Counted from the first letter of the stretch, positions 34,807 to 43,660 are shown. The stretch is DNA of 64,000 bases from Thalassobium sp. (GCA_002733205.1 NVUW01000004.1:310001-374000); one strand, 5' to 3'. Notes: a model not told the origin generated them from the letters alone. A program made the numbers and translations.

Positions 34807-35451
34807 ATGGATATTGTTCAGAGATTAGAACTGGCGGCAGAAGCCGGTGAAGTTTTAGACGTTATTTATCATGGTGGAAGCCAGCCTGGCGCTACCAGAA
34901 AGCTGACGCCTATCCGCGTTAATGGTCATAAGTTTCATGCTAAGTGCATGGAAACCGGCAAATTCAAATTCTATATGATTGAGAAGCTGGAAATTATTGG
35001 CGAGCCGCTGCCCCTTCCTGATGACTGGACGCCGGACCATGTTATTCAGTACGAAAAAGAAAAGTATCGTAATCAAAAACCACAGCGTGACCCTGCGGAG
35101 TTTGCCGAAACAACCATGACGGCAATGGCTGATGCTGGCTGGGTTGTTATGCACAACCTTGCGGCTGTTGAAGTAGACGGAACCGAGTACCTTTCCGGCA
35201 TGTTCTTTTTGCATTCTAAGTTTAAAAGCGGAAAGCCTAAAAAAACTCCGACCCTCTCTTTCTCGATTCAGCCATATGAAACTGAACTGGGTGAATTTCC
35301 GGACGAATCCACAACCACTGTACAGCCAAAGGCCCGGCCCTATGGGGTTTATGGCAAGTGCAAAGGTAAGGCATTTTCTTCACTGAATTCTGCCGCTGAT
35401 TACTTTAACGAACAGGCTGCGTTGCTGGCCATGAAATATCTGGAGTCATAA
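34807..35451 (+). CDS. Prophage accessory protein with WYL-like N-terminal domain
   Basis: 214 residues. The N-terminal ~55 residues (EVLDVIYHGGSQPGATRKLT and later KFHAKCMETGKFKFYMIEKL) have the pattern of WYL-like sensor domains, which bind nucleic acids or nucleotides in many defence regulators. The remainder is unrecognised. It lies between the lysogenic gene block and the integrase and ends 2 nt before the integrase ATG. Confidence 0.55.
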   Translation: MDIVQRLELAAEAGEVLDVIYHGGSQPGATRKLTPIRVNGHKFHAKCMETGKFKFYMIEKLEIIGEPLPLPDDWTPDHVIQYEKEKYRNQKPQRDPAEFAETTMTAMADAGWVVMHNLAAVEVDGTEYLSGMFFLHSKFKSGKPKKTPTLSFSIQPYETELGEFPDESTTTVQPKARPYGVYGKCKGKAFSSLNSAADYFNEQAALLAMKYLES

Positions 35452-35453
35452 CC

Positions 35454-36647
35454 ATGCGCCAGTTAATTCATATCGACAAAGCCGGGCATATTATCGGTGA
35501 GTTTCCGCACGATATTAATGCCGGTTTTCAGGATTGCCGCCGAGGGCTTCGCCGCCGTCTGGTGAATGTTAAAGAGGCCGGTCAGATGCCGCTTGATGTG
35601 GCATTAAAGCTGGCCGAAGAACGCTATAAGCTGGAAGAAAAGCGCATCCGCGAAGTGCAGTTTGTTGCCGACGAAAAGCGCAAGCAGGCGGAATACCGGC
35701 GTAAAAATATGTCGTTCTCGGATGCTGCTGATAACTGGCTGAAGCATGTGGCTGTGGTGAATTCGGAATCAACCGTTGCGCATTATGCGCAGACGATCCG
35801 CTTGTATTTATCTACCGTTGGCGACCACCGCCTGCGCGATTTTGGCCGCGAACATAACATCAGGTTTTTTGATGAACTGGCGAAGGTTAAAGCGGTTAAC
35901 CGTGGTGACCGTACCATTTCAGCAGCAACCCAGAATATGCACATGCGTCAGCTGGCTGTGTTTCTGGGCTGGGCGAATGATAACGAGATGATCGACAAGT
36001 TACCGCGCCTGAAGAAGGCACAGCCCAAGGTGAAGGAGATGGAAGTATTCAGCCTGCAACACCTGGAGCAACTGAAAAAGTGGTTGCTGTCTAATATTGA
36101 AAATTCTGCCCAGGGTCGGCCTGCCGTTAACGCCCGTAACCTGTACCGCGCTTTTATGCTGGCCACCAATGCCCTGCTGCGTAAGGGTGCCATCGGCGCA
36201 TTGCCGCTATCCGGCATTGATCTGGATGTAAAGCTGGTTCGTATTCGTGATGTGCCAGAGCTGGGCTGGAAGAACAAGGCAAATCGCTGGCCGAATAAAC
36301 CTATGAATAACCGCCTGTATGAATTCCTGCGTGATGACCTTGCGGCCCGCGATCCGGCAGAGCGTTGGTATCTGGATGATGGCCGGGGCAACCCTTGGTA
36401 TGCCGACCCGTCACACATCAGCAAAGCCATGACCCGCGCCTGTAAAGCCGCTGGCCTGCCGGGTGGTGTGAAGCCGTTTCACTGGGGAATGCGCGCCGCT
36501 CTGATTACCTGGCTGCTGAACAACGGTGAAAGCCCGCAGAAGGTGCAGCAACTGGCTGACCATGCCAGCGTTACGACCACCATGCGCTACTTCAACACGC
36601 GAGAAGCGAGCCAGCAGGAGGCGGTCGATAGGCTGCCGGAAATCTGA
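35454..36647 (+). CDS. Tyrosine integrase of the prophage
   Basis: A 397-residue site-specific recombinase that inserts the phage at the tRNA 3' end. A long N-terminal arm-binding and core-binding region (1-190) precedes the catalytic domain, with Arg near residue 242 (LRKGAIGALPLSGID), His343 and Arg347 in HWGMR, a third His near residue 370 in LADHAS, and nucleophile Tyr379 (TTMRYFN). The His-x2-Arg region is an H-W-G-M-R variant. Its gene ends 81 nt before the attR core. Confidence 0.93.
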   Translation: MRQLIHIDKAGHIIGEFPHDINAGFQDCRRGLRRRLVNVKEAGQMPLDVALKLAEERYKLEEKRIREVQFVADEKRKQAEYRRKNMSFSDAADNWLKHVAVVNSESTVAHYAQTIRLYLSTVGDHRLRDFGREHNIRFFDELAKVKAVNRGDRTISAATQNMHMRQLAVFLGWANDNEMIDKLPRLKKAQPKVKEMEVFSLQHLEQLKKWLLSNIENSAQGRPAVNARNLYRAFMLATNALLRKGAIGALPLSGIDLDVKLVRIRDVPELGWKNKANRWPNKPMNNRLYEFLRDDLAARDPAERWYLDDGRGNPWYADPSHISKAMTRACKAAGLPGGVKPFHWGMRAALITWLLNNGESPQKVQQLADHASVTTTMRYFNTREASQQEAVDRLPEI

Positions 36648-36652
36648 TTTTT

Positions 36653-36670
36653 ATGTCAAATTCATGTCAA
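36653..36670 (+). repeat. Integrase arm-type repeats (ATGTCAA x2), right arm
   Basis: ATGTCAA at 36653-36659 and 36664-36670, same orientation as the four left-arm copies. The second sits in TTCATGTCAACTTTTC, shared with 2298-2313. Confidence 0.65.
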
Positions 36671-36728
36671 CTTTTCAGGAGAAAATAAAAACTCCTTTTT
36701 AAACAAGGGTTTATAGGTGATACCCCGA

Positions 36729-36776
36729 CGACTCATAATCGGCAGGTCCCCAGTTCAAGTCTGGGTGGGCCCACCA
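36729..36776 (+). repeat. attR: duplicated 3' half of tRNA(CAU)
   Basis: Identical to 2149-2196. It lacks the acceptor 5' strand and D arm, so it is not a functional tRNA. Confidence 0.95.
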
Positions 36777-37160
36777 TTTTTTTCCTGTCCAAATTCTGTT
36801 TGTGTGCGGTAATGCTCCTAGTGAGCAGATTTCTAGATAACTTGAGCATTCTGCCAGATTTGGCCTCAGTTTCTAGATAACTTGAGCACATCAACCTCAT
36901 CCCTGAAAACCAAATCTCCCTGTAAACCGCATCAATGCTGAGTTTCTAGATAACTTGAGCAGGCCGCCGCACATTTCACGCAAAGATGGCTTGGCCAGAA
37001 AGCAATTATTCTCCGAAGCACAACATAAAACCATTCCCGCACCAACCCTAGGCATACTCATACTTAATTATCAATTCTATTAATTGAGTATACGCAATAC
37101 ATTGATTTCTGCGCACTCACCCCAAGCTACAACTTAACTTCACTATATAGAGATGACGCC
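36777..37160. other. Non-coding junction with three 19-bp repeats, candidate transposon left end
   Basis: 384 nt between attR and the first cargo gene. It carries three perfect copies of TTTCTAGATAACTTGAGCA (36830-36848, 36870-36888, 36943-36961) and an ATACTCA/TGAGTAT inverted repeat (37054-37060, 37085-37091) that may hold the promoter of the next gene. No coding potential seen. A TGT that could start the element lies at 36797 or 36801. Confidence 0.6.
36830..36961 (+). repeat. Three direct 19-bp repeats (TTTCTAGATAACTTGAGCA), putative TnsB sites
   Basis: Perfect copies start at 36830, 36870 and 36943 (spacings 40 and 73 bp), each preceded by an AG/AT-rich dinucleotide context. Three spaced transposase sites over ~130 bp is how the Tn7 left end is built. 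IS21-family multiple terminal repeats are an alternative. Confidence 0.6.
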
Positions 37161-37403
37161 ATGAATAAAAAACAAACCTCAGACTCAGTAGCTAGTCTGG
37201 CAGCGAAAGTGCTACAAGACCCAAATGCGTCTGCAACTGCCAAGAAACTTGCAGGATCAGCACTTTCACAATCAGGAACACAAAACCAGACCAGTTCGGA
37301 AATGGAGTCATTAGCGTCGTTAGTTATGCGTAGCGAAAAATACAGTGATGCATCAAAAGAATTAGCAGGCTCAGTTCTCTCCCAATCTAACAAAAAAAGA
37401 TAA
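37161..37403 (+). CDS. Small duplicated-motif protein upstream of Qat
   Basis: 80 residues containing two related ~35-residue halves: LAAKVLQDPNAS with KKLAGSALSQ, and LASLVMRSEKYS with KELAGSVLSQ. Small proteins of this build are common next to accessory and defence loci, with no assigned function. It lies 4 nt upstream of qatA, so it is probably cotranscribed with the Qat operon. Confidence 0.6.
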   Translation: MNKKQTSDSVASLAAKVLQDPNASATAKKLAGSALSQSGTQNQTSSEMESLASLVMRSEKYSDASKELAGSVLSQSNKKR

Positions 37404-37407
37404 CAGC

Positions 37408-39192
37408 ATGTGGTCAGATACCGAATCCGATAAAGATTACCTTAATTTTGGGGAAGTCTCGCAGCTTGCCGTCGACATTCTTACAGCCGATGGCATGTTG
37501 CCGGTCTCTGTTGGCGTTTTCGGTAACTGGGGGGCCGGCAAATCCTCGCTACTGAAGCTGATCGAGAAGAAGCTGGAGCAGGATGATAAAAACTGGATCG
37601 TCATCAAGTTCGATGCCTGGCTGTATCAGGGATATGACGATGCACGGGCCGCGCTCCTTGAGGTAATTGCTACGGCCCTGACAGAGGCTGCGGACGGGAA
37701 CGCGAGTCTGGCCGCGAAAACCAAGAAACTTCTGGCCCGGGTCGATGAATTCAGGGTTATGGGGCTACTGGCCGAGGGGGCAGCCCTGCTGGCAGGGGTC
37801 CCAACAGGTGGGCTGATAGCCAGAAGTGTTGGCGCCCTGGGAGGTGCCGCTGATGGCATTCAAGACCAGGAGGAATATGAGACCCTAGGCAAAACCGCTA
37901 AAGAAGCCAAGAAACAGGCTGGTGGGTTGCTGAGACCCGAGACAAAGAAAAGTCCACCCCAACAGATCGATGCATTCCGGAAGGAATACGGGGAAATTCT
38001 GGAAGAGCTCGGTAAACCGCTGGTGGTCGTTATTGATAACCTCGATCGCTGCCTGCCAACCAACGCTATCCATACCCTTGAGGCAATCCGGCTATTCCTG
38101 TTCCTGACCAATACAGCCTTCATTATCGCGGCCGACGAAGAAATGATCCGCTCCTCGGTGGCTGATTACTTCAAGGGGGCGTCAGACCGTCACCAGATCG
38201 ATTATTTGGATAAGCTGATTCAAGTCCCCGTACGTGTCCCCAAGGCTGGCGTTCGGGAGATCCGCTCATATCTCTTTATGCTCTACGCCATTGATCACCG
38301 CCTGCCTGCAGAAAAGCTCGAAACGCTCCGGGAGGGTTTGGAGAAAGCGCTGCAGCAATCCTGGAAGGATGACCCTATTACCCGTCAGGATGCCCTAACT
38401 ATGACTGGAGAGTCAGAAGACGGTGACTTAGCGAGGGCGTTTGCCCGGGCAGACCGTATTGCTCCGGTACTGGCCAATTCCCCGATCATCCACGGAAATC
38501 CACGGATCGTGAAACGGTTGCTAAATGTCGTTAAAATGCGTTCACAGATTGCCCGGCGCCGATCAATGCCGTTGGATGAAGCCATCATCACCAAGCTGGT
38601 GATCTTCGAGCGATGCGTTGGCGTGAAAGCAACGGCTGATTTCTATCGCTTGGTTGATGCTGAACAGGGAGTGCCTACACTGCTCAAGCGGCTGGAGGAA
38701 GAGGGTGGCCAGATCCCCGATGATGCCCCAAAGACATGGACGGACAATCCCACCACCAAATCCTTCATCAGTGATTGGGCCCAGCTGGAACCCCGTCTGA
38801 GTGAGGTAGACCTGAGGGCCGCCATTTACTTGTCCCGGGAAACCATGCCGATCGGTGCTTATGTGGTAGGGTTATCCCCTGCGGGACGAGAAATACTGGA
38901 TGTGCTGGTGGACACGAAGAATACCAGCTCACCGACAGCGGAAAAGTTATTGGATACCCTCCCCTTGGAAGAGCAAATCCCGGTGATGGAGGGGGTCATC
39001 AGCCATCTAAGGCAGATTTCCGATTGGTCCAGGAAGCCCAAAGGATTTGCAGGCGCTTGCCTACTGGCCCGTCACTCGGCGGATGCGGCCAAGGTCCTTG
39101 TACGGTATCTGCAGGAATTGGATTTGGGGGAAAAACGCCCCCCATGGATGACAGCAGCGCTCAAAGAAGAGCAGTGGCATAAGGACGCTTAA
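37408..39192 (+). CDS. qatA: QatA, KAP-family P-loop NTPase of the Qat anti-phage system
   Basis: 594 residues. The KAP-type Walker A GNWGAGKSS is near residues 39-47, followed by a long insertion with a hydrophobic AEGAALLAGVPTGGLIARSV stretch (residues about 125-150). Walker B is VVVIDNLDRCLP near residues 205-216. A C-terminal helical domain follows. In the described QatABCD systems this ATPase is essential for defence. The next three genes complete the set in the canonical order with stop/start overlaps. Confidence 0.9.
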   Translation: MWSDTESDKDYLNFGEVSQLAVDILTADGMLPVSVGVFGNWGAGKSSLLKLIEKKLEQDDKNWIVIKFDAWLYQGYDDARAALLEVIATALTEAADGNASLAAKTKKLLARVDEFRVMGLLAEGAALLAGVPTGGLIARSVGALGGAADGIQDQEEYETLGKTAKEAKKQAGGLLRPETKKSPPQQIDAFRKEYGEILEELGKPLVVVIDNLDRCLPTNAIHTLEAIRLFLFLTNTAFIIAADEEMIRSSVADYFKGASDRHQIDYLDKLIQVPVRVPKAGVREIRSYLFMLYAIDHRLPAEKLETLREGLEKALQQSWKDDPITRQDALTMTGESEDGDLARAFARADRIAPVLANSPIIHGNPRIVKRLLNVVKMRSQIARRRSMPLDEAIITKLVIFERCVGVKATADFYRLVDAEQGVPTLLKRLEEEGGQIPDDAPKTWTDNPTTKSFISDWAQLEPRLSEVDLRAAIYLSRETMPIGAYVVGLSPAGREILDVLVDTKNTSSPTAEKLLDTLPLEEQIPVMEGVISHLRQISDWSRKPKGFAGACLLARHSADAAKVLVRYLQELDLGEKRPPWMTAALKEEQWHKDA

Positions 39193-39944
39193 TGGGGACT
39201 TCACAATCAAGTACCGGCCCGGGTGGCGGTTCACCTCTGGTACCGCCATGGGCGGATGACCAACCACAACAACCTCAAGCAACACCCCAGCAGGCAAGGT
39301 TTATGGCCTTCCGGCAGTCGCTGGGAAGATTTGTATCCGGAGGCGATCGCAACGATCTCAAGAGTGCAGTTGGCCACTACGCGCGCAAATCCAGCGGGGG
39401 TGGGGGCAGCGCTGCCAGACGAATGGGGAGCGTCACCCAGGCTGGTGCCGGGCTCTTCGGAGCGCTGGCCGGTGCGCCCGCTGCCCCGGGTGAGTCCAGT
39501 GTCGATCTCGGCAGTTTAGCAGGCCTACCCTGCGAGCTGGCGATTTCCGCTATTACACAGGCCCTGACCACCGAAGACGGGGATTCAGATAAGATCCGCG
39601 CTGCGATGAATCACGCCTTGGTTGAAGCGTTGGATGGCGTAGAGACCTTTGACCCTCAGTGCATCACTGATGATGTCATCGTCGATACCATGATCGGCTA
39701 CTTGGCTGAGAGCATCTTCCTGCAGATGGTGATGGATTCTGATAAAGCTTGGAACAAGGCCGATACCCCTGCCCAGGCGATGCGGGCAGAAACCGAGCTG
39801 AGGGAACTCATTAAGGTCGTTGTGGACAAGCATATGGCCCCCAAACTAGCTGGGAATGTAAGGAACGTTAGCCGTCAGCAAATGGCTCAGATTGAGCGCC
39901 AGGCCATCATTGATGCATGGAAGGAATGGGAGGCCTATCAATGA
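39192..39944 (+). CDS. qatB: QatB, Qat system component
   Basis: 250 residues with an N-terminal Gly/Pro/Gln-rich disordered part (residues 1-40) and a helical remainder. Its identification rests on order between the KAP NTPase and the QueC-like gene and on the QatB-type Ser/Gly-rich start. Its ATG overlaps the qatA stop (TAATG), and its stop overlaps the qatC start (ATGA). Biochemical role unknown; reported Qat systems need it. Confidence 0.82.
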   Translation: MGTSQSSTGPGGGSPLVPPWADDQPQQPQATPQQARFMAFRQSLGRFVSGGDRNDLKSAVGHYARKSSGGGGSAARRMGSVTQAGAGLFGALAGAPAAPGESSVDLGSLAGLPCELAISAITQALTTEDGDSDKIRAAMNHALVEALDGVETFDPQCITDDVIVDTMIGYLAESIFLQMVMDSDKAWNKADTPAQAMRAETELRELIKVVVDKHMAPKLAGNVRNVSRQQMAQIERQAIIDAWKEWEAYQ

Positions 39945-41245
39945 CACGGTTAGTATTTCACCACAATCACCAGCTTTTGCCTCCGGCCAAAGAAGGTTTG
40001 TTGCCGGTTCAATTGTACGGTTTAAGCGGCCAAGGTCGAGGCGATATCTCTGTCATCGGGAATCCGGTCATCGAGAAGGTGAGACGTTTGGGGGTGCGCA
40101 TCCCCAGCCAGGTTATGGACTTCCTGACGATCGCGCTCGCAGTAACAGCAGCTGATACCTTTGTGCGACGTTCCGAGAGTGAGGATGGCTGGACCCGCCA
40201 GTTCGCCATGCAGCTACCACTACACGAACCTGATCGATGGGTGCCTTTGAAAAAGGAGCTGGAAAGAGCATTGCACTTTCTCAGCGGTGACATGTGGGAC
40301 TTCGAATTCCTGGATGGCGGCCATCCCCCACCGGTACCTTATCACCAGCGAAATCGTTTCCATCTAGTACCGCTCAGAGGACTTGATTCAGTATGCTTGT
40401 TCTCGGGTGGTTTGGATTCTGCTATTGGTGCTATCGATTTATTGTCGCAGGGCCGCGCTCCATTATTGGTGAGCCATTCCTACAAGGGAGATAAGACTCA
40501 TCAAGACCAGATTGCACAAGCGCTTACAGGGCGATACTCCCGTTTCAAAGTCAATGCTGATCCGCATTTGCACACTGGGGAGACCGACATCACAATGCGG
40601 ACGCGTAGCCTTAACTTCCTTGCATTTGCTGCGGTCGGTGCCTGTGCCGTTCAGGCTGTATCTCAGCAAGAGGAAGTTGACCTGTTCGTACCTGAAAACG
40701 GTTTTATTTCTTTAAACGCACCGTTGACGCCCAGACGTGTTGGGACCTTGAGTACACGAACTACTCATCCGCACTTCATCGATAGTATCCAAAGGATTTT
40801 TGAGTCGGCGCAAATTCCCTGCCGAATCATCAATCCTTATCAGTTTATGACCAAAGGACAGATGGTGGCGGGCTGTCATAACAGGCAGTTGCTTGAGGGT
40901 GTCGTGGACAGTACGGTCTCATGCAGCCATTGGAAGCGGTCAAATCAACAATGCGGAATATGCGTGCCATGCATTATTCGACGTGCGGCACTGCATGCAG
41001 GTGGCATCAGCGAAGATATTGGATACACCTTTGATACAGTGGCTGATGTCCTGAATGAGACAGATCGTCGAGATGATCTCCTGGCCCTTCGAATAGCGGT
41101 TGCACAGAAAGCAACTCGGAAAACGGGAGCGTGGATTGCGGACAGCGGGCCTCTGCCAGCAGCAGACTTCCAGAATTTTCAAAAGGTCTTTATTGATGGG
41201 TTGGATGAAGTCAAAGCCTTTCTGAAATCTGAGGGTGCACTGTGA
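39941..41245 (+). CDS. qatC: QatC, QueC-like ATP-pyrophosphatase
   Basis: 434 residues. The PP-loop SGGLDSAIG lies near residues 155-163. A C-terminal zinc site, CSHWKRSNQQCGICVPC, lies near residues 327-343. Both are hallmarks of QueC, which makes the preQ0 nitrile. The long N-terminal domain (1-145) is absent from housekeeping QueC. The start at 39941 gives the ATGA overlap with qatB. In Qat it probably modifies a small molecule or protein, by analogy with QueC chemistry; this is an inference. Confidence 0.9.
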   Translation: MTRLVFHHNHQLLPPAKEGLLPVQLYGLSGQGRGDISVIGNPVIEKVRRLGVRIPSQVMDFLTIALAVTAADTFVRRSESEDGWTRQFAMQLPLHEPDRWVPLKKELERALHFLSGDMWDFEFLDGGHPPPVPYHQRNRFHLVPLRGLDSVCLFSGGLDSAIGAIDLLSQGRAPLLVSHSYKGDKTHQDQIAQALTGRYSRFKVNADPHLHTGETDITMRTRSLNFLAFAAVGACAVQAVSQQEEVDLFVPENGFISLNAPLTPRRVGTLSTRTTHPHFIDSIQRIFESAQIPCRIINPYQFMTKGQMVAGCHNRQLLEGVVDSTVSCSHWKRSNQQCGICVPCIIRRAALHAGGISEDIGYTFDTVADVLNETDRRDDLLALRIAVAQKATRKTGAWIADSGPLPAADFQNFQKVFIDGLDEVKAFLKSEGAL

Positions 41246-41967
41246 GTATTGACATGCATTGCCACCTGGATTTGTACCCTGAGCCGTTTAAAGTTGCCGA
41301 GGAGTGCAAAAGACGAGGGACTTACGTGTTGTCTGTGACAACGACGCCGAAGGCTTGGGAGGGTACGTGTAGGCTGTCTAAAGATAGTCAGCGGATACGA
41401 ACGGCATTAGGGCTTCATCCACAAATTGCACACCAAAGATACCAAGAGTTGGAATTATTCGATGCCCTGCTCCCGGAAGCTAAATATGTGGGTGAGATTG
41501 GTCTCGATGGAGGTAGTGGCTTCAAGAACCATTGGGATGTCCAGTTGAAAGTATTTCGACACATACTTAATGCCGTAAATCATGCTGGTGGGAGAATCAT
41601 GTCAATACACAGTCGCGCGAGTGCTGCAGCTGTGCTTGATGAGCTCAAAGGAATTGACGGTACTCCCGTGCTTCATTGGTTTACAGGAACCAAGAGTCAA
41701 CTGAAGAGAGCGATTGATATCGGTTGCTGGTTTTCTGTAGGCCCAGCAATGTTAAATACCAAAAAAGGGGTTGAACTAGTTTCAATTATTCCTCGGGACA
41801 GGATATTGACCGAGACAGACGGTCCGTTTGCTAAACATAGAGGAAACATGCTGATGCCATGGGAAAGTGATATAGCTGTAAATATTCTGTCTGAAATATG
41901 GAACCAATCAATCGAGCAAACTCATGCAGATCTGAGAGATAATTTTCGGTCGATCACATCTGGTTAA
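41242..41967 (+). CDS. qatD: QatD, TatD-family metal-dependent nuclease
   Basis: 241 residues from a GTG overlapping the qatC stop. TatD metal ligands are visible: His-x-His in MHCHLD (residues 6 and 8), Glu in YVGEIGLDG, His in MSIHSR and HWFTG, and Asp in TETDGP. Length fits TatD (about 260). It is the proposed nuclease arm of Qat. It is followed 16 nt later by the convergent RT gene. Confidence 0.9.
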   Translation: MSIDMHCHLDLYPEPFKVAEECKRRGTYVLSVTTTPKAWEGTCRLSKDSQRIRTALGLHPQIAHQRYQELELFDALLPEAKYVGEIGLDGGSGFKNHWDVQLKVFRHILNAVNHAGGRIMSIHSRASAAAVLDELKGIDGTPVLHWFTGTKSQLKRAIDIGCWFSVGPAMLNTKKGVELVSIIPRDRILTETDGPFAKHRGNMLMPWESDIAVNILSEIWNQSIEQTHADLRDNFRSITSG

Positions 41968-41983
41968 CCATAGCTATTCAGAC

Positions 41984-43258
41984 CTAATCTGACATTTCTC
42001 TCTCCAGCCTAGTCCAAAGAGGCTTAACTTGATCCCTGATAGCATCTGACTTCATATGATCTGCCGCTCTATGACTATAAGTTATAAAGTTGCGCTTCCC
42101 CAAGTGAGAGTATCGTTCATAGAGTTTTCTCTTATACAACTCACGTTCATTCAAACCTCTATTACGCTTGATAGCATTACGCTTCCTTTGCGTAGCCTTT
42201 GCCAGCCTAACACCACGCTTCATCCTATTGGAAAATCTCGCTAAAGCTGCAGACCTTAGCAACTTCCTCTGACCATCAAAAGTAAATCCCAAATATTGGA
42301 GTGGTTTGTTACATACTTGTACTCCCGCATTAATCCAGAAGTCCCGTTTTTCCGTCTTTTTAACATTGATTGATAACTTTAGCTTCTTAATTTCTTCCTG
42401 TGCAAAATGCTCGATATCATCTCGGTACTCTTCAGTTGTAATAAATAGCATGTCATCACAATACCGATAGTAACTCCCACCTTGCTCATCCATTACTTGC
42501 TTTGCCCGCTTATCAAACTCCAACATATAGATATTTGATAAAAGCGCACTTATAGGCGATCCTTGAGGAATGCCAAAGCAATTCCTGTTTACGTCAATCA
42601 ATCCAGCTCCGCGAACAGCGTCTCTAAACACATTTGCTTCGCATACACGATGCCGTGCATTTTTTGGATTTGAAGCTGATATATTCAAGATAGCATACAA
42701 CCTATCCTTATTGACGCTGGAAAAACGAGTTAGTGACTTAAAAACGTTAAAATGATCTTGCGGCAGCTGATCAACCCCAATTAAGTCAGCCCATGATTTC
42801 TTGAGCAGCTGATGGTCTAAGTTGTCAAAAAAACCACTGACATCTAAAGCAACAGCAGAGCATTTCTTACGTCGTTTGATATCTTCAAAGGCTGAATCAG
42901 CGAACTCAATATTACTTTTACCCAGTGAGCGAAAAGCTAAAACATTATCATTAAGTCCTGCGGCCTGAATCTTTTGTTCATAACTAGTATTTAGGCGCCA
43001 TGCATAATATGCATATATGTGTGAATCCACATGTGATGCATAAGCAATAGGTCTTTCTTTGACTTTCTTTTGAAGTTTTCCAAGTTCATCCTTAGCAACT
43101 TTGTAACTATCTATTTGGTAATTGATCAATGGATAGAAAGAATGCTTAGCAACCCGATCACAACTCATCACAATCGATTGTGCTTTTTTAAACGATATAG
43201 GTGAATCAAAGTGCAAGTATCCACGGGAGCGATACCAGGGATGCTTTTTCTTGAACAT
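41984..43258 (-). CDS. drt2: DRT2-type defence reverse transcriptase
   Basis: A 424-residue standalone reverse transcriptase. The catalytic YCDD is near residues 266-269 (RYCDDMLFIT), with upstream ALDVSGFFDNLDH (motif A) and GIPQGSPISALLSNIYM (motif B). The start MFKKKHPWYRSRGYLHFD is of the UG2/DRT2 type. I chose it at 43258 because the frame above it is non-coding and RNA-like. No maturase, endonuclease or retron msr/msd is visible. DRT2 reverse-transcribes an adjacent RNA into a repetitive toxic gene upon phage infection (established for Klebsiella DRT2). The subtype call is from the motif pattern, not from an alignment. Confidence 0.78.
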   Translation of the reverse strand: MFKKKHPWYRSRGYLHFDSPISFKKAQSIVMSCDRVAKHSFYPLINYQIDSYKVAKDELGKLQKKVKERPIAYASHVDSHIYAYYAWRLNTSYEQKIQAAGLNDNVLAFRSLGKSNIEFADSAFEDIKRRKKCSAVALDVSGFFDNLDHQLLKKSWADLIGVDQLPQDHFNVFKSLTRFSSVNKDRLYAILNISASNPKNARHRVCEANVFRDAVRGAGLIDVNRNCFGIPQGSPISALLSNIYMLEFDKRAKQVMDEQGGSYYRYCDDMLFITTEEYRDDIEHFAQEEIKKLKLSINVKKTEKRDFWINAGVQVCNKPLQYLGFTFDGQRKLLRSAALARFSNRMKRGVRLAKATQRKRNAIKRNRGLNERELYKRKLYERYSHLGKRNFITYSHRAADHMKSDAIRDQVKPLWTRLEREMSD

Positions 43259-43541
43259 GTCAATTCCATTTGGAGAGATCTGCAAAACCCGGAGCGGATA
43301 TGGATTGTGGCCTTCCGTGCTCCGCTCCGGGCTTAACAAACGTAATTCACTACGCCATCTTGGGCCTGCTTGCCGACCCGAGCCACGATTGTCAGATATG
43401 ATTTACTGTACCATTGTCACAGGAGTGTTCGACATGTGTCTACTGGCTTACTGTGGCTGCTCAACTGAACGACTCTTGCATTGCTGCAGGAACTTTCTGG
43501 TTGACAGCTTGTGGCAAACCTTAACCCCTCAAGGGCTAAGC
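43259..43541 (-). ncRNA. Predicted DRT2 template RNA
   Basis: About 283 nt between a predicted promoter and the RT start, the size reported for DRT2 RNAs. It ends in a strong hairpin: CCCGGAGCGGA at 43288-43298 pairs perfectly (11 bp) with TCCGCTCCGGG at 43321-43331, loop 22 nt. On the opposite strand one frame is stop-free from 43251 to 43562 (103 codons). Such an open template would be needed if it is copied into a concatemeric endless ORF. Confidence 0.6.
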
Positions 43542-43547
43542 TCCTCA

Positions 43548-43576
43548 ATAGTAATAAAGTAAAGCCATCCGCTCAA
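43548..43576 (-). promoter_or_regulatory. Predicted promoter of the DRT2 RNA
   Basis: On the minus strand TTGAGC (43571-43576) and TACTAT (43548-43553) are separated by exactly 17 nt. Both match four of six consensus bases. Transcription would start near 43541. Confidence 0.5.
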
Positions 43577-43660
43577 GCATGTCCGTTGCCTTATTAAAAG
43601 AGCGACCCAGCAACCGATGCTTGGCGTCGAACCAGTCGCATATCAACCACTAACTCAAAG

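Larger units (their letters stand above)
2149..36776. mobile_element. P2-like prophage, tRNA-integrated
   Basis: Bounded by a 48-bp perfect direct repeat of the tRNA 3' end. It contains homologues of P2 genes Q, P, O, N, M, L, R, W, J, I, D, V, A and ogr, a tyrosine integrase next to the right att site, and a divergent repressor region. Sheath, tube and wedge proteins of the DUF2586/DUF2597/DUF2590 type point to the HP1/K139 branch rather than P2 itself. All structural modules look intact, with no obvious frameshift in essential genes, so it may be inducible. Integration kept the tRNA whole on the left side. Confidence 0.93.

Noticed and set aside
36729..36776. Second tRNA gene at attR
   Set aside because: Only the 3' 48 nt are present. 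D arm and 5' acceptor strand are missing.
36830..36961. Three 19-bp repeats as a CRISPR array
   Set aside because: Only three copies, unequal spacing (40 and 73 bp start to start), no cas genes nearby. Transposase sites fit better.
41984..43258. Retron or group II intron reverse transcriptase
   Set aside because: No maturase or endonuclease domain, no msr/msd-like inverted repeats at the expected place, and the opening motif resembles DRT2.
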